Assembly (NCBI GenBank): GCA_964017235.1
Contig: OZ024930.1
Coordinates: forward strand, 155,372,221-155,436,220
Length of the DNA stretch: 64,000 bases
Reading direction: 5' to 3'
Origin: Sabellastarte sp. h YS-2021
Taxonomy: Eukaryota > Annelida > Polychaeta > Sabellida > Sabellidae
How positions within the stretch are numbered: the stretch's first letter is position 1; every line of letters begins with the position of its first letter. The position numbers and the translations under genes are program-made. Under the pieces are notes generated by a model that had not been told where the DNA came from, did no database searches, and saw only the letters and a program-made list of their open reading frames with translations. This document shows positions 46,985-58,633 of this stretch, in pieces.

Positions 46985-47130
46985 CCTTGATTTTTGTCGT
47001 TTTTGTTTTTGTCACCTGACTTCTGTCACCAGAGAATTGGTGTAGCGTAATGAGTACCTGTCTCTTCACTGAAGTTAAGCAGCAATGGGCTACATTAGTA
47101 CTGGGTGTACTGGGTTTATGTGAAAATTAT
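46985..47130 (+). mobile_element. 5S rRNA-derived SINE, copy 3
   Basis: The core at 47066-47115 reads CACTGAAGTTAAGCAGCAAT then GGGCTACATTAGTACTGGGT. This is the closest of the copies to the 5S box A (AGTTAAGCAGC). Confidence 0.75.
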
Positions 47131-47767
47131 TTGTGTGATGGGTATGTTCTTTGTATCTGTATAATATGCTGAAGTTGGTAGCCTGGCTTTTCATGGCTTT
47201 ATTAGGAAGTCTGTATACGCCACTATAAATTATATATCTCATTTAATGCCCTTCTAATAAAATGATATGCCTGGGCATACTAGCTTATACACAAGCTACG
47301 CAACGACAAATATAAGTCATAACATCCTAAATGTTAGTTGTATCAGCTATAGCTTACAGTGGTAGCTGCCTTAAGAGCAAAAAGATCTGTCATGTATACT
47401 CAGAACAGAAATGCCCACTCATATTATCTGGTCCTTGCCATGACTGACGAATGACTTATGCTCTTAAATGCTCCTCCCAACTTTTTAATCTATTTGACAT
47501 TTTCAACAAAAAACTTACAGTCACCATGATTACACATCCAACCTTCAAAATGTGAAAGGATCAGTTGCCTGACAAATTAGATAATGCTTTTGACTGCAGA
47601 AACATGGCAGACTGGAAACTTGTGCCAGTGGAACAGGGGTACTCTGTGACATATGACTCCAACTGGAAAGTTAAGTGGAACACCATGGCATTCTGATCAC
47701 AACGTCCTACGGTTAGAAGTTTTTTCTCATCGGCAAACTGCCCCCTGGTCACCACATCTCATCCAAG
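47131..47767. other. Unassigned DNA
   Basis: No supported feature. Confidence 0.5.
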
Positions 47768-48159
47768 TTTTTCACACTAAAGGCGGATGACCACTGAGTG
47801 GACACGGTTTTGTAACTGTAAATAACAGTTGGATGACAGAACTACAAACGTTGGTCACCAAGAAGCAACCTCAACTCACCTTCGGGAGCCATCGGACGAA
47901 CACATGTACAACCTTATGTACACCAGTGACCATACCTTTGGTTACAATAGTCAGTAATTCATACACGTATGCGCACACTCATCTGCACATGCTCACGGTA
48001 CCAAAATCAGTGGCGGAAATTTTAAACACTTTAAAACTTTCATATAGGACATGCAAGGTAATGGATGGTTCACCAATGACTCGCAAGGTCACACACGGAT
48101 GTCAGACGGCTATCCCGGGATAGGGACTCTTTCCATGAGACTGCCTGTAGTGTGAAAGG
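47768..48159. mobile_element. Putative MITE with TTTCACACTA-type inverted ends
   Basis: The left end is TTTTTCACACTAAAGGCGGA. The right end, reverse-complemented, is CCTTTCACACTACAGGCAGT. It resembles the CAGTCACACTA.AGGTGG ends at 7274-8009. The 96-codon frame inside it (47833-48123) is not convincing. Confidence 0.5.
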
Positions 48160-49004
48160 AGTATTACACTCTCTCCTACAGCATGTTTACTACTAATACC
48201 CGAGAAGAATATTATTTTATACTTCAATAATGATATGCTAACACTTTTAAAACTGTAAAAAGAAAATAACACAAAAAAGAACATTTTAGAATACCCAATG
48301 AATCCAATAAGGACTTTGTTTTGCGAGGGAAGTAATTTTTTAAGCATCGCTGAGAAGACACATTTACTTTTAACACATTGTTGTAAAACTACTGATTATC
48401 ATAGCTGTAGATATATGTTAAAATGATCAACACAGAGACAGGGACGCTAGTCCCTTTGGCAGCAATTACCATATGACACAAAGAGAAATACAGCTTGCAT
48501 GGCTGGCACAGTAATTGGCAATAGTACTGGTTTTTCACAACACCCTTATAAAAAGATATGTCTCATAAAGATATACCCAATGGTGAGAACTTTCATTACC
48601 AGTGGCACAATGATAAGCAGAAATTGCATAATGGAACAAGACCTACATTAGCAAGATTATACGTCAGCTTATTTGTTACCATTTACAAAGAAAGATTTAT
48701 TAAGGCACTAAAAACAGATGGCTGACTGCATTTCACGTCTTATAACCAAAATGCCCTTTGCTGGTAATTTAACACCCTTATGGTCCCTCAGTAGCAAACT
48801 AATGCCCCCTTTCTTGGGCCACATGGGTCATAATTTCCTCTGTTATTATCCTAACTCCTTCTTTTCTTATTCATACGAGTGGCTGTTAACCTGTCAGAAC
48901 AGAGCAGTAAAGGACATATGGTATTATTGATGTAGATCCATATAAAGCTATCTTGCATCTAATGTGTCAAGAGCATTGAAATATGTATTTTGTACCTCTG
49001 TCAT
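48160..49004. other. Unassigned DNA
   Basis: No supported feature. Confidence 0.5.
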
Positions 49005-49520
49005 GGAGGTTATGTGATTGTTGGGCTCTGTTTGTTTGTTTGTTTGTTTTAGCAAGATTACAAAAAGATTCTACACTGATTTACATGAAATATGGACGGG
49101 GCATTTTTTTAAATCCCCCTGTCCTTCAACTACCATCTGACATCCATATGTAAACTTGTAATACATTTGCCAGCATCCCATGCTTTAATTGTCCCATAGA
49201 AGTTTTGAAAAGTTTAAAATTTCCACCTCTGAAGGCCACAATGTCAGTTACCGTCAATCACCGTTCCTTGACATCCCTACTGCCATCCCTAAAAATCTGT
49301 GTCTGTGAGTCCATTTCAGTGACCTTCTGCCGACTAATATTTCATATGGTAACTGAAGGTATGGTGTGTGACTTTAAAAAGTTTGTGACTCGTCATTTTG
49401 GGAGGTGTGCATCATCGTGGTGTGACCTTGATTTGACCTTTTACCTTGCTACAATGACAGCAACCTTTAATATCTTGTCCAGGCTATATCTTGGAAACTG
49501 TAATGTACAGGAAATTAATA
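49005..49520. repeat. GCACTC-family-like fragment and unassigned DNA
   Basis: ATGGAGGTTATGTGATTGTT then TTTGTTTGTTTGTTTGTTTT at 49005-49050 resembles the right end of the GCACTC family (GGAGGTTATG). The rest is unassigned. Confidence 0.35.
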
Positions 49521-50382
49521 CCCAGTACACATTGTTGAGATTTTGAAACATTTGAAAGGAAACCTTTGGCAAAGGTTAAAAATGATACGTACAAAGCCCA
49601 TTTATAATAGCATGTTTTCAAAACATTTTTTGTATACCGTTTATCAAATGTTTAATGACAAATGTTAGAAAAATGTTCAAAATGAACTCTGGAATTGCTT
49701 AGGAATGTTAACCTTAATTGGGGTTAGAGATCAAATTCAATATCTTTTAGGTTGCTCACTGATGAAAATATTATTTTTATGTCTACAGTTGTAAGATAGT
49801 GGCTTATAACTTGTGCCCTCTTTCAATTCTGCATGTGGGGCAATTTTTTGACAAAGTGCTCACCACCATCTTTGTTTGGAAATGTTTGTAGGTAAACATT
49901 TAATGAGCATTCTGAAAATGTGGTATAAAAACGTTTGTGATAGAATGTTTGCAAAACATTTGATAGAAAACATTTCAAATACATTTTAAAATGATGGGTA
50001 TGAAAACCAGCGCTATTAAACATTTGTTAAACATTTTTTAGAGCAAATATTTACAAAACATTGTCAACAAATATTGTTTTATGTACACTGTTTATCAAAA
50101 GTTTTGTGATGAATGTTTAAAAAACATTTCCAGCATAACCTTAATTTCTTTAGCCATTTTTTTAATGTTTAGAAAAAGTTTCTGGTCAAACCTAGTTTCT
50201 TGAGTCATTTTATAAATGTTTAATTAATGTTTCAGCAAAAACGTTTGTACAGAGAATGTTCATAAAACGTTTATAAACTTTCCTGTGTAAACATTTACAT
50301 GGAAATGTTTAGTAACCCAAAAGACAGGGTTTAAATAGGTTTTAAAAACGTTTTACAAATGTTTAAACCAGTGTTTACTTGG
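49521..50382 (-). mobile_element. AAACATTT-rich MITE, copy 2 (inverted)
   Basis: The left end is CCCAGTACACATT and the right end GTGTTTACTTGG. The interior is the reverse complement of copy 3, for example ATCAAATTCAATATCTTTTA against AAAAAGATATTAAATTTGAC. With copy 3 it makes an inverted pair separated by about 1.15 kb. Confidence 0.85.
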
Positions 50383-51535
50383 TTTGTTTTGGGGGTGTAG
50401 TTGGACAACTTTGTACTGTGACTTTAATTTAACTTTGACGTTGCCATAGTAGCCTTGATCTTTACCCTCTTGTCTTGGCTATATCTCGGAAGCAGTAAGG
50501 TATACAAAGTTGATACTAGACAGATATATTTGATTGCAAGATAACATCATGACATGACTTTGGTTTTCTGACAGGCATGAGTTTGATCTTTGACCTTTAT
50601 CAAGGCCACAAAAATAATTTTGTATTTCCTTTTCACCAGATTTTCTCAGTCACTTTTTGGTCAATTTGGCAAGCAATTTCCTCTTATCAAAATCCAGGAC
50701 CAGTTGAACCTTGCATCCTTTATAATTGACCGGTTGAGGGCTGTTCAGTAAAAAAACGTGCTGAAATTGACCCTTTTGGCCACATATATTAAGTATGCCT
50801 ACTTGCAAATATGTTACTGATAGGTTTACAAGGTATAATAATCTTAGCCAACATTTAAGTATTGCAATTTCTTCATAAAGTTGTTATAAAACACATTGAA
50901 GCTTAGGCAGTACTGGCTTGTCATAGCCAAGCTACTTTTAAGAATAACTTGGAGTATGGCTGTAAGATTGTAGCCTTATTATATAACAGTAACTTTTACA
51001 TGGGTATTTGGATTAACAGTAATGGTTTCAATGCAACAGAGTTTTAAATAACTTCTTAAAGCATTGGTATCCCCATATAGTAGTACTTTTAATTAAAATT
51101 ATAGCTTAAATGGGGACTGTGTACATATAACATTGGTAGTAGTCAATAACTTGTAGAATTGTTGGACATTAATAAATAATAACAGCTAACATTGATGTAC
51201 TGGTAACCATTGTTGTGATAATACATAAATTTGCTAATTTTAACAGGAAAAAGGCCAAACTTTTGTTGTCAGTATTGAGTACTTTACCGAGTTCCCTTTA
51301 CCTTGGACTGAAATCGACCCTTTTGGTCACATGTATTAAGTACGGCTACTTACACCAATAACCTTACACAAGTTCAATATGTTACTGAAGTGCAAAAATT
51401 GAGTTTACAGTTTACCCTAAAGTCGACCAAATTCAGCTGTCTTTGTCATGTAGTATACAGGCAGAAGTGATTCTAAAATCCAAATATCCCTTGCAGTTTT
51501 GGATTTAGAGCTTTGGAATGTTTAGGGAGGTAATA
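50383..51535. other. Spacer between inverted MITEs, with a local duplication
   Basis: 50757-50825 and 51304-51390 share GACCCTTTTGGYCACATRTA, TTAAGTA..GCTACTT and AATATGTTACTGA in direct orientation. No gene recognised. Confidence 0.6.
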
Positions 51536-52447
51536 CCCAGTAAATATTAAAAACATTTTAAAATGGTTTAAACATTTACAAAACGTATTTGAAACCCATT
51601 TAAACCCTATCTTTTCTAAACGTTTCCAAGTAAACATTTCCACTGTAATGTGTAAAAAAAGTTTTATAAACATTCTCTATCCAAACGTTTTTAATGAAAA
51701 TGTTTATTAAAAGTTTATAAAATAACTCAAGAAGCTAGGTTGGACTGGAAATTTTTTAGACATTTATTAAAATAGCTGAAGAAATGAAAGTTATGTCGGA
51801 AATGTTTTTCAAAAAAATTCACCATGAAATGTTTGATAAACTGTACACATAAAATGTTTAAAACAACATTTGTTGACAATGTTTTGTAAATGTTTGCTCT
51901 GAAAATGTTTTAGAAACGTTTAGTAGCAATTGGTTTTCATACCCATTACTTTAAAACGTTTTTAAAATGTTTTTTGTCAAATGTTCTAACAACATTCTAT
52001 CAAAAACGTTTTTTAAACCTCTATTTTCACAATGTTTATTAAACTTTCACCTTCAAACATTTCCAAACAAAGATGGTGGTGAGCCATAATAGGGGATGTT
52101 AGAGGACTTTGTCAAAAATTGCACCACATGCAATCCCTAAAAGTAAGATTTGAATGGGGGCACTATTTCTAAGCCACTATCTTACAATTTTAGACATAAA
52201 AATAATATTTTCATTAGTGAGCAACCTTAAAAAGATATTAAATTTGACCTCTGACCCCATTATTATTCAGACATTATTATGCTCCTTTATAATGATTTTT
52301 AACATTTATCATTAAACGTTTGATAAACAGTATACATAAAATGTTTTTAAAACATTCTACTATAAATGGTTTTGGTACCCATCATTTTTTAACCTTTGCC
52401 AAATCTTTCCTTCCAAACGTTTGCAAAACACAAAAATGTTTACTGGG
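51536..52447 (+). mobile_element. AAACATTT-rich MITE, copy 3 (full length)
   Basis: A 912-bp element with ends CCCAGTAAATATT and AATGTTTACTGGG, each next to a TA dinucleotide outside. It contains dozens of AAACATTT/AAACGTTT half-palindromes and one non-repetitive central block (52130-52260). No credible frame. Confidence 0.85.
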
Positions 52448-53890
52448 TAGGAATCCATGGCCTGGGATTCTAAAAGGCTCACAAAATTTGTTCCCTCCCT
52501 CTCCGATCTCCCCACAAAGTCAAACTGGTGTAACAAAGCCGAGTTTCTTGCATTTTCCATTGTACCTACAGAAAGATTGCCTTTTTTGAATCATACAAAG
52601 CCTCACTGAGTTATTTTCAGGGCTATTCAGACCTAGTAATTTGGCTTTTGGCATAGTTCTTGCCTTTCCAGGTCAGTTCCATAACCCAAAGTTCATCAGG
52701 TTTTTAGTTAATACATTTAGTATTAGAATTACAGTTTTCGCAAAGGCAAACCATGGCCTTTAAGGTCAAAATGGAGTTATAAGGTTCGTTGTGTTTTTAC
52801 ATACAAGAACAGTGTATCTGCCATATTACATTATTGGAAAAGGTATTTATCAATGTAGCATTATTATTATCTCGTACATTAGTAATGTAACTCCATAGTC
52901 CCGGCCTTACCCATATAAAAAAATTCATGAAGACCCGTTGATAACCTTCATAATTATCACAAACACAACATATCCAAAAAACATAACCCCCTTCTGGAGA
53001 AAATAAAATGTATGCCATATCGATGCCACTGTACATATTCATCGATTTGGTAATGTCTAAATGGAACTATTACCATAGGTCACAGTATCAAATTTGAATG
53101 CTATGTGTGTCATAGAAGGAAAAAGCCTCCCCATCAAAGCTTGTCCTTCAGAAGTAATCAGATTTATCACACAGTTCATTTGGCCCAGATCACAGTCAGA
53201 TGACTCCAATAACAGGCCATGGTTTTCGTCTCTACACGACATCTGTAATAAAATCATTTCTCATTGGTTTTTGGTTTGACAGTGTGGAATCCCTAAAGGT
53301 CCTTTTTCCCCCCAAGTCTCCAATTAACCAACATCCCATCAAGGGAGTTCCAGACATTTTTTATCAAAATTCCCTTGAATGTCAGATAACAACTGGTTGG
53401 ACAGAGGATCAAGGATGTTTAGACCTATAATGAGCAAGCATTTTCTCATCACTTAACAATTTTTTTTATTTGATCTCCGTCAGAATGTGTGTTTATATTC
53501 ATTTTAATTGTCAGCAAGAGACTAGTACATGTATGTGCCTGGTGTAATGTGTTATTTCCTTTTTTGTTAAAGATAGGTTCCTGAGTTTTGCCCAACAGCT
53601 TTCCAATGGACAGTGCGATTGCTTCAAGAAGTCTTCTGATGGGCTTCCGATAGATTTGCGATAGTTTCCCGATTCATCCAATTGGTTAACAAATCTTAAA
53701 CATTAACTTAGGATGGAAAAGATGTGTTTAAGATCTTACGAAGATCAGAAAGATAACTTTACAATCGGAAAGATAAGTTTACCGTGGGTTTAATCTAATA
53801 AGGATCTGGAGCAGTTTGTGATAATTTCAAAAAGTTTAATATTCTCGTAAACTGTTTCAGATGGACATACAAACTGATCCAATCAGGAAT
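52448..53890. other. Unassigned DNA
   Basis: No supported gene. Open frames near 52797-53430 lack signatures. Confidence 0.5.
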
Positions 53891-53903
53891 TTGTACAGCT
53901 CAT

Positions 53904-54117
53904 TATTTATTTATTTGGGGTTTACGTCACTTTTAACACAGGTCATATCACGACGGGTAGTTTTGTGGGTAGAGGACACCAGTACATACAGTTGGTGAAG
54001 GTTTTGTACTCTAAACTGCCAACCATCAGCAAGCAACTGCCAACTATCCCACATAAAGTCCAAGGTTTGAAAAGCCGGTGGGAGGCCAGTGTGTGACCAC
54101 TGTGCCACAATGGCCCC
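53904..54117 (-). mobile_element. tRNA-derived SINE (minus strand) with 13-bp target-site duplication
   Basis: Same family as 7710-7940: head GGGGCCATTGTGGCACAGTG and a tail with ACGTAAACCCCAAATA. Flanked by the perfect duplication TTGTACAGCTCAT (53891-53903 and 54118-54130). The B box is mutated (TTTCAAACC), so this copy is probably transcriptionally weak. Confidence 0.93.
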
Positions 54118-54130
54118 TTGTACAGCTCAT

Positions 54131-54809
54131 CAATATTCATGTGTGCAGAGAAAATATGAATGATTAAGTATGCTATTATTGTAATTTTTAAATGTATTTT
54201 AGGCATTATAGCCATTGCAGAGATAAGTTAGAATTAATAATAAAATGTGTCCAAAGTATTGCTTTGGAGTATGAGTTTGTAGGGGGCAAGTTTGTAGGGG
54301 ACCTTTGAAATGGGCCGAGATGTCCATGCCATCTGTGGAGTAATTCTTGTAAGATTTGGCTGATTTTCCTAACTTGGCATTATTTTAACAGACAGGCTAA
54401 AATGTCGTCCTGTGAGTCATCTACTTCATACAATTGCCTCCGCATCATTGAATTGAATTAACATGTAACTTACTTTTAATTTGTGTAAAAGCAGTGCGTA
54501 TGAAAGGGAAAATGAAAATGACATTTTACAAGTTGAATAAAAAGTAAGAAAATTACTAGTTTTAATAAGGTTTTGCAGTATCTGACAATACATCTCCCTT
54601 GACTGTGTAAGTACCCTTTAAAGATGTGTTAACCATTAGGCCCAGTGGCCCATATCACTGATGCTTACTTCGGGATCCGGTGGCATGTGACTATTTCTAC
54701 TCCCACAAACAGGATCAACCCCTGCTGCAGGTTTACCTGTAGGCAGGTTTCTCTGTAGGTATTTGTACTCCTTGGTGAAGACAGACACGTATGTATGGAG
54801 TACCTTGCA
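54131..54809. other. Unassigned DNA
   Basis: No supported feature. Confidence 0.5.
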
Positions 54810-55035
54810 CAATTCTAATTTTAATTGGACTTTTATTGTGCTTAATCCTCCCTATTCAAAGGAGAAAAAAAGGTCAAGCACCACAGAGCACGCCGTCAAG
54901 GGAGTAAGACTAAGGTGGGTATACCTTGGTGTACAGGTAGGTTTTGAGCGGCTTTCTGAAAGAGGCTAGCTAGGTGGATGCACAAATTTCACCAGGAAGA
55001 GCATTCCAAACAGTGGGGGCATCAAAAGCAACAAA
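54810..55035 (-). mobile_element. CR1/L2-like LINE 3' end (minus strand)
   Basis: On the minus strand the frame reads DAPTVWNALPGEICAST, a stop, then LASFRKPLKTYLYTKVY. This parallels YDAPKLWNDLPYDIRSAPNL and FKSRLKTYLF in the 61.8-kb LINE. It ends in GGGAGGATTAAGCACAATAA. One in-frame stop, otherwise well preserved. Confidence 0.8.
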
Positions 55036-55654
55036 AAAAAATTTTAAATTACAAGGGAACAATCTTCGTGATTCTTAGGATCAAACTTCACACCTTCAGC
55101 TCCCAAGTCCAAATCCAAAACCAAAAGACCACAGAGATTTAGAATCTCTCCACAGTTCAAGTCTCTCTCTGTGCTTCTGTTTTTGATGTTTACTTGGAAA
55201 TGGCACATGTTCCGTCTGGGGTGAGTAATTATTTTGGCCAAATAATTGTGTTTTATCTTATTGAGATGTATTTTACATGCTACTACTAGTGTTCTGATTT
55301 GGTTTCTCACTGACAGACTTGGTGGCTCATATGTCGCATGGCCACGGTGGTTTTAGTTCTGCTGTTATTGTTTTACCTTCATTATTGTAATTGTATGAAT
55401 TTTAATGAAGTAGATTACCCTGAACTCTGATTTCGCCATTTCACTCTGAGAACTTAACACAAAATCAACCTTATCCTCGTGATAAGGACAAAGTTTGTTG
55501 TCATATAAAATGGGTACAGTGTTTCCAATTTCATGCTCTGTTGCTGGGAATAACAACGTTTTGTCTTTGAAGTCTTGACGCAGTGACTCAGACTTACTAA
55601 TGAAAAAATGTAAGAACAAACTGTCGAATAGGTATTTACTAACATGGCATCAAA
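55036..55654. other. Unassigned DNA, perhaps LINE upstream sequence
   Basis: A minus-strand frame (55044-55310) lies directly upstream of the LINE 3' end and may be its decayed continuation. No motif was recognised. Confidence 0.3.
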
Positions 55655-55830
55655 ATTTTAAAGTACATGCTCTAGCAAGGTTCATCATCACTACTTCTAT
55701 ATCTCATGGCGTTGAAAATTATTTCTCCAGGCTGTGGGCTATGGGCATCTCTGATGCTGCTATTTTTTTCTTTTTTTTTTAGTCTCCAGACTTCATGAAT
55801 TGTGGAGCAGCATGGTGAGTATGCTGATAC
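55655..55830 (+). mobile_element. 5S-SINE-related fragment, copy 4
   Basis: CATGCTCTAGCAAGGTTCAT matches the sequence before the 43-kb cluster (AAGCTCTAGCAAGGCTCGT). AGTCTCCAGACTTCATGAA then TTGTGGAGCAGCATGGTGAG matches the head of copies 1 and 2. The 5S core itself is missing. Confidence 0.5.
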
Positions 55831-56418
55831 AGATTCAGTAAAAAGGGTCTGGTTGTATATCTTGTTTTTTTTTTAAGTTTACAGGAAGTGCATTTTACTT
55901 TGTGATTGCATACGTACAATTGTAGGGTTTTATCATTTGGTGTTGGTTGCCATCATATACATATGTTATACTTTGACTTCCATTGATTATGTAAAGTGTT
56001 GGGTCTCATTGATAAGTATTAGTACACAGTTGTCCCAGCTCTGCCATTGTGGGTTAATTATTGTCCAATATTTTGACTAACATAGGTGATGTTTTAACAC
56101 TTTTACTAACACTGTAGATTTGTACAAAATAAATGGAACCAGAATAAATAACAAATGTATAATTAGTGATATAATCAATGTCTGTAAGAAATGGACTACT
56201 ACAGAAACTTTGTCTCCATGACATTAATTTGTCAGGTGCACATAGAATTTTTATATAGGTGTACAAAATAGAACAAAATATTGTAATGAGAACGTTATAA
56301 ATATAACAAGAAGATTTTCCAATGAAAACGTTACTTGATAAAGAGGAAAATATTTTAATGTAGAGATACCTTTGTTATATGATAATGTATTGTATGCATA
56401 TTTCAAATATATTTCTCA
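55831..56418. other. Unassigned DNA
   Basis: No supported feature. Confidence 0.5.
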
Positions 56419-56528
56419 GGGGCCGTATTCACGAAAGGTCTTAGCCAAGTCTTAGGCTTAAGTTGGTTATATTTTTATACAAAAGTTAAGCCTAAGACTT
56501 GGCTAAGACCTTTTGTGAATACGGCCCC
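56419..56528. repeat. GGGGCCGTATTC hairpin repeat, copy 2 (intact)
   Basis: Two 43-bp arms (56419-56461 and 56486-56528) are inverted copies with one mismatch, around a 24-base loop. A hairpin this perfect is typical of a recently moved foldback MITE. The partner copy is at 42323. Confidence 0.95.
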
Positions 56529-56714
56529 CCGTTGTGTAGACCATAGAGATTTTACTGTGGCAATAAGATATCTTTGTTTATATTTGTAACTGGTCAATCA
56601 TCAAGAAATCTTGAGAAGTCAAAATGAAAAGAAAAATTGTTCTCCATTGTATTGTTGTAAATCTTCTGTCACACTCCACAGGTAATTTTATAACGTGCCT
56701 GTTCTGCTTGAATT

Positions 56715-56843
56715 ATAGGAATAACCCCTGACCAAACCATGGTATACGCAGAATTTTACCATGGTTTGAGGTTATAAACCCCGAAGGCGAAGAATTTTAC
56801 CATGGTTTGGGAGGGGATTATTCCTATTCTAACATGACAAATT
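56715..56843. repeat. Inverted repeat with ACCATGGT palindromes
   Basis: TTATAGGAATAACCCCTGACCAAACCATGG is mirrored by ACCATGGTTTGGGAGGGGATTATTCC-type sequence at 56800-56828. Only the cores ACCAAACCATGGT and ACCATGGTTTGG are exact. Confidence 0.7.
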
Positions 56844-57009
56844 ATTTTAAGATGAATAATTATTCCAAATTTTACTGTAAAACGGTCATTGTTAGGACAG
56901 CCATAATGAGCAATAAAAGGGAGTAACAGGGTTATGCTGTATTTTACCGGGGAAGTATTTCGTCGTTTAGCCAATCAGAATCGAGGACACATCCGTGTCA
57001 TGTTAGAAT
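56834..57009. mobile_element. Small MITE with ATTCTAACATGACA inverted ends
   Basis: ATTCTAACATGACA at the left is exactly inverted as TGTCATGTTAGAAT at the right. The 176-bp interior carries TTTAGCCAATCAGAATCGAG. The left end overlaps the ACCATGGT inverted repeat. Confidence 0.65.
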
Positions 57010-57449
57010 ATACATTCTAACTGGCAGTGAACCCTTTAAATCTCCCACTTGTTGGCTGTGAACTCTCATGACCTCTAGTGACATCTCGTTGGTGGTGAGA
57101 TTTTTATTATTGTTTACAATCACTGGTTCCCAATTATACAACATCCACCTCAGTTGTGTAAAAGAAACTCCTGTATCTTCTATGTTACAGCATGCACTAG
57201 TGTCATTTCCATAATGGGGGTGTTCCACTGGAACTGACCCAGTAACAGACTCTACGACTCTAGGGTCAGTTTCAAAAGTCGTGGTATTAGAGACAAAAAC
57301 AAGAAAAAAGTGCGCAAAATAGATGGGTCGGTTACATCTTCCCGACAGGATGTAGACCAAACCGGCTTGTCTGGATCAAGATCCCTACCTGATTTGGGGT
57401 CAGAATCATTTTCTTCAAAACAAGATGGGAAACCATCAGGATAAGCCAT
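56998..57449 (-). pseudogene. Unidentified coding remnant, minus strand
   Basis: Two overlapping minus-strand frames join near 57300. The first (from 57449) starts MAYPDGFPSCFEENDSDPKS, the second continues NTTTFETDPRVVESVTGSVP and NKNLTTNEMSLEVMRVHSQQ to a stop at 56998. The composition is protein-like. It lies back to back with the Harbinger nuclease gene starting at 57.6 kb, but I saw no Myb/MADF or other transposon motif. It could be a host gene fragment or part of another element. Confidence 0.3.
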
Positions 57450-57569
57450 AAACCGCTAACAGACAAGCCGTATTCACAGACAGACAGGACAGGAGTATTT
57501 TCCAGACTCACCACAACAAGACTGATTAAATCCTGAAGTCGGGATCCAGTGTCATGATCGAACCAAAAC

Positions 57570-57577
57570 TATATAAA
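57570..57577 (+). promoter_or_regulatory. TATA box of Harbinger nuclease gene 1
   Basis: TATATAAA lies about 42 bases before ATG 57619. The related nuclease gene in the inserted element has TATAAAAG at about the same distance from its ATG. Confidence 0.5.
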
Positions 57578-57618
57578 CCCCCTCGGGCTCACAAAAAACA
57601 TCATTTGTCACTGCAAAG

Positions 57619-58630
57619 ATGCCAGCTACACATCACAGAGACTTCAAACATCACCTTAGTTTACTTTTGATTTTTATTAAGTTTAATATTTTGATTTGCA
57701 TCTTGACAGGGAGACAGAGAAGGACACATTTGAACCCGCCACCATCATCTGCCATACATCCACCAGCACAGCCTCCGCCCCAGCCAGCCCCAAGGAGAAG
57801 AAGTAAGCCGAAAGCCCCTGGGTCATGCCTTGGATCCTCCAAAGGCAAGTAAAGGGATGCTACAGCAACCTCCTGGCTGACCTGATACACATAGACATCC
57901 CATGGTACCAGAATTTTTTGGCCTCAGCGAAAAACACATTTACCACTGCATCAAGAAGTCAGTGACCAATTTCAGGAAGCTACTGGAAGCTGGACTCAAA
58001 CTGGTCATAACCCTGAGACACCTGACAACTGAAAAGACCTACACCTCCCTGAAGTACCACTGGTTGGTTGGCCGCAGCACCATCTGCAAATTTATCCCCC
58101 AGGTCTGCCGAACCATCCTTGCTGATTTCCAGGACAAATATTTGCACTGCCCTGATAGCCCTGGTGAGTGGTCAAGGGTGGAGGAGATGTTCAGAACCAG
58201 ATGGAATGTCCCCCATGCTGTAGGTGCCATAGACGGGAAGCATATTGCTATGAAAAAGCCAAAGAAAACAGGCAGTGACTATTATAACTATAAGGGATTC
58301 TTTTTCCTGGTTCTCCTGGCCCTTGTGGATGCAGAAAAACAGATTCCTGTGGATAGACTGTGGGTCCAGTGGTTCATGCTCAGATGCACAGATTTTCAAC
58401 AGAAGTGATTTGAGGGAGAAGACCAAGGATGACAGCTTGGGGATTCCACCCCCTAAACCTCTGGGGAGGGATGGCCAGACTTACACTACTTTTTGCTGGG
58501 TGAAGATGCCTTTGCCTAAATGCCCTGGAGGGTCAAACCCTACAGCCGAAGACAACTTACCAGGGAAGAAATAATAGCCAACTACAAGATCTCAAGGGGC
58601 AAGAGGGTTGTGGAAAATGCCTTTGGAATC
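57619..58630 (+). pseudogene. Harbinger 1 DDE nuclease (HARBI1-like), 5' part
   Basis: PIF/Harbinger DDE nucleases cut and join transposon ends. The gene opens at ATG 57619 (MPATHHRD), then a Pro-rich segment (about 57735-57800). From there the frame shifts repeatedly: WVMPWILQRQVKGCYSNLLA (about 57822-57880), LEAGLKLVITLRHLTTEKTY (about 57974-58033), then VGAIDGKHIAMKKPKKTGSD with the first catalytic Asp (about 58216-58275). RFLWIDCGSSGSCSDAQIF holds the second Asp (about 58340-58398). [15 protein letters not shown] holds the catalytic Glu (about 58587-58633). A possible short intron ends at the acceptor GCATCTTGACAG (57709). At least four frameshifts, so the gene is dead even apart from the insertion. 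Confidence 0.85.
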
Positions 58631-58633
58631 TTA
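58631..58633. other. Target-site duplication of Harbinger 2, left
   Basis: TTA directly before the inverted repeat, matched by TTA at 61433-61435. Three-base TWA duplications are the hallmark of PIF/Harbinger insertion. Confidence 0.85.

Noticed and set aside
47833-48123. 96-codon frame as a gene
   Set aside because: It lies within a TIR-bounded repeat and has no recognisable motif.
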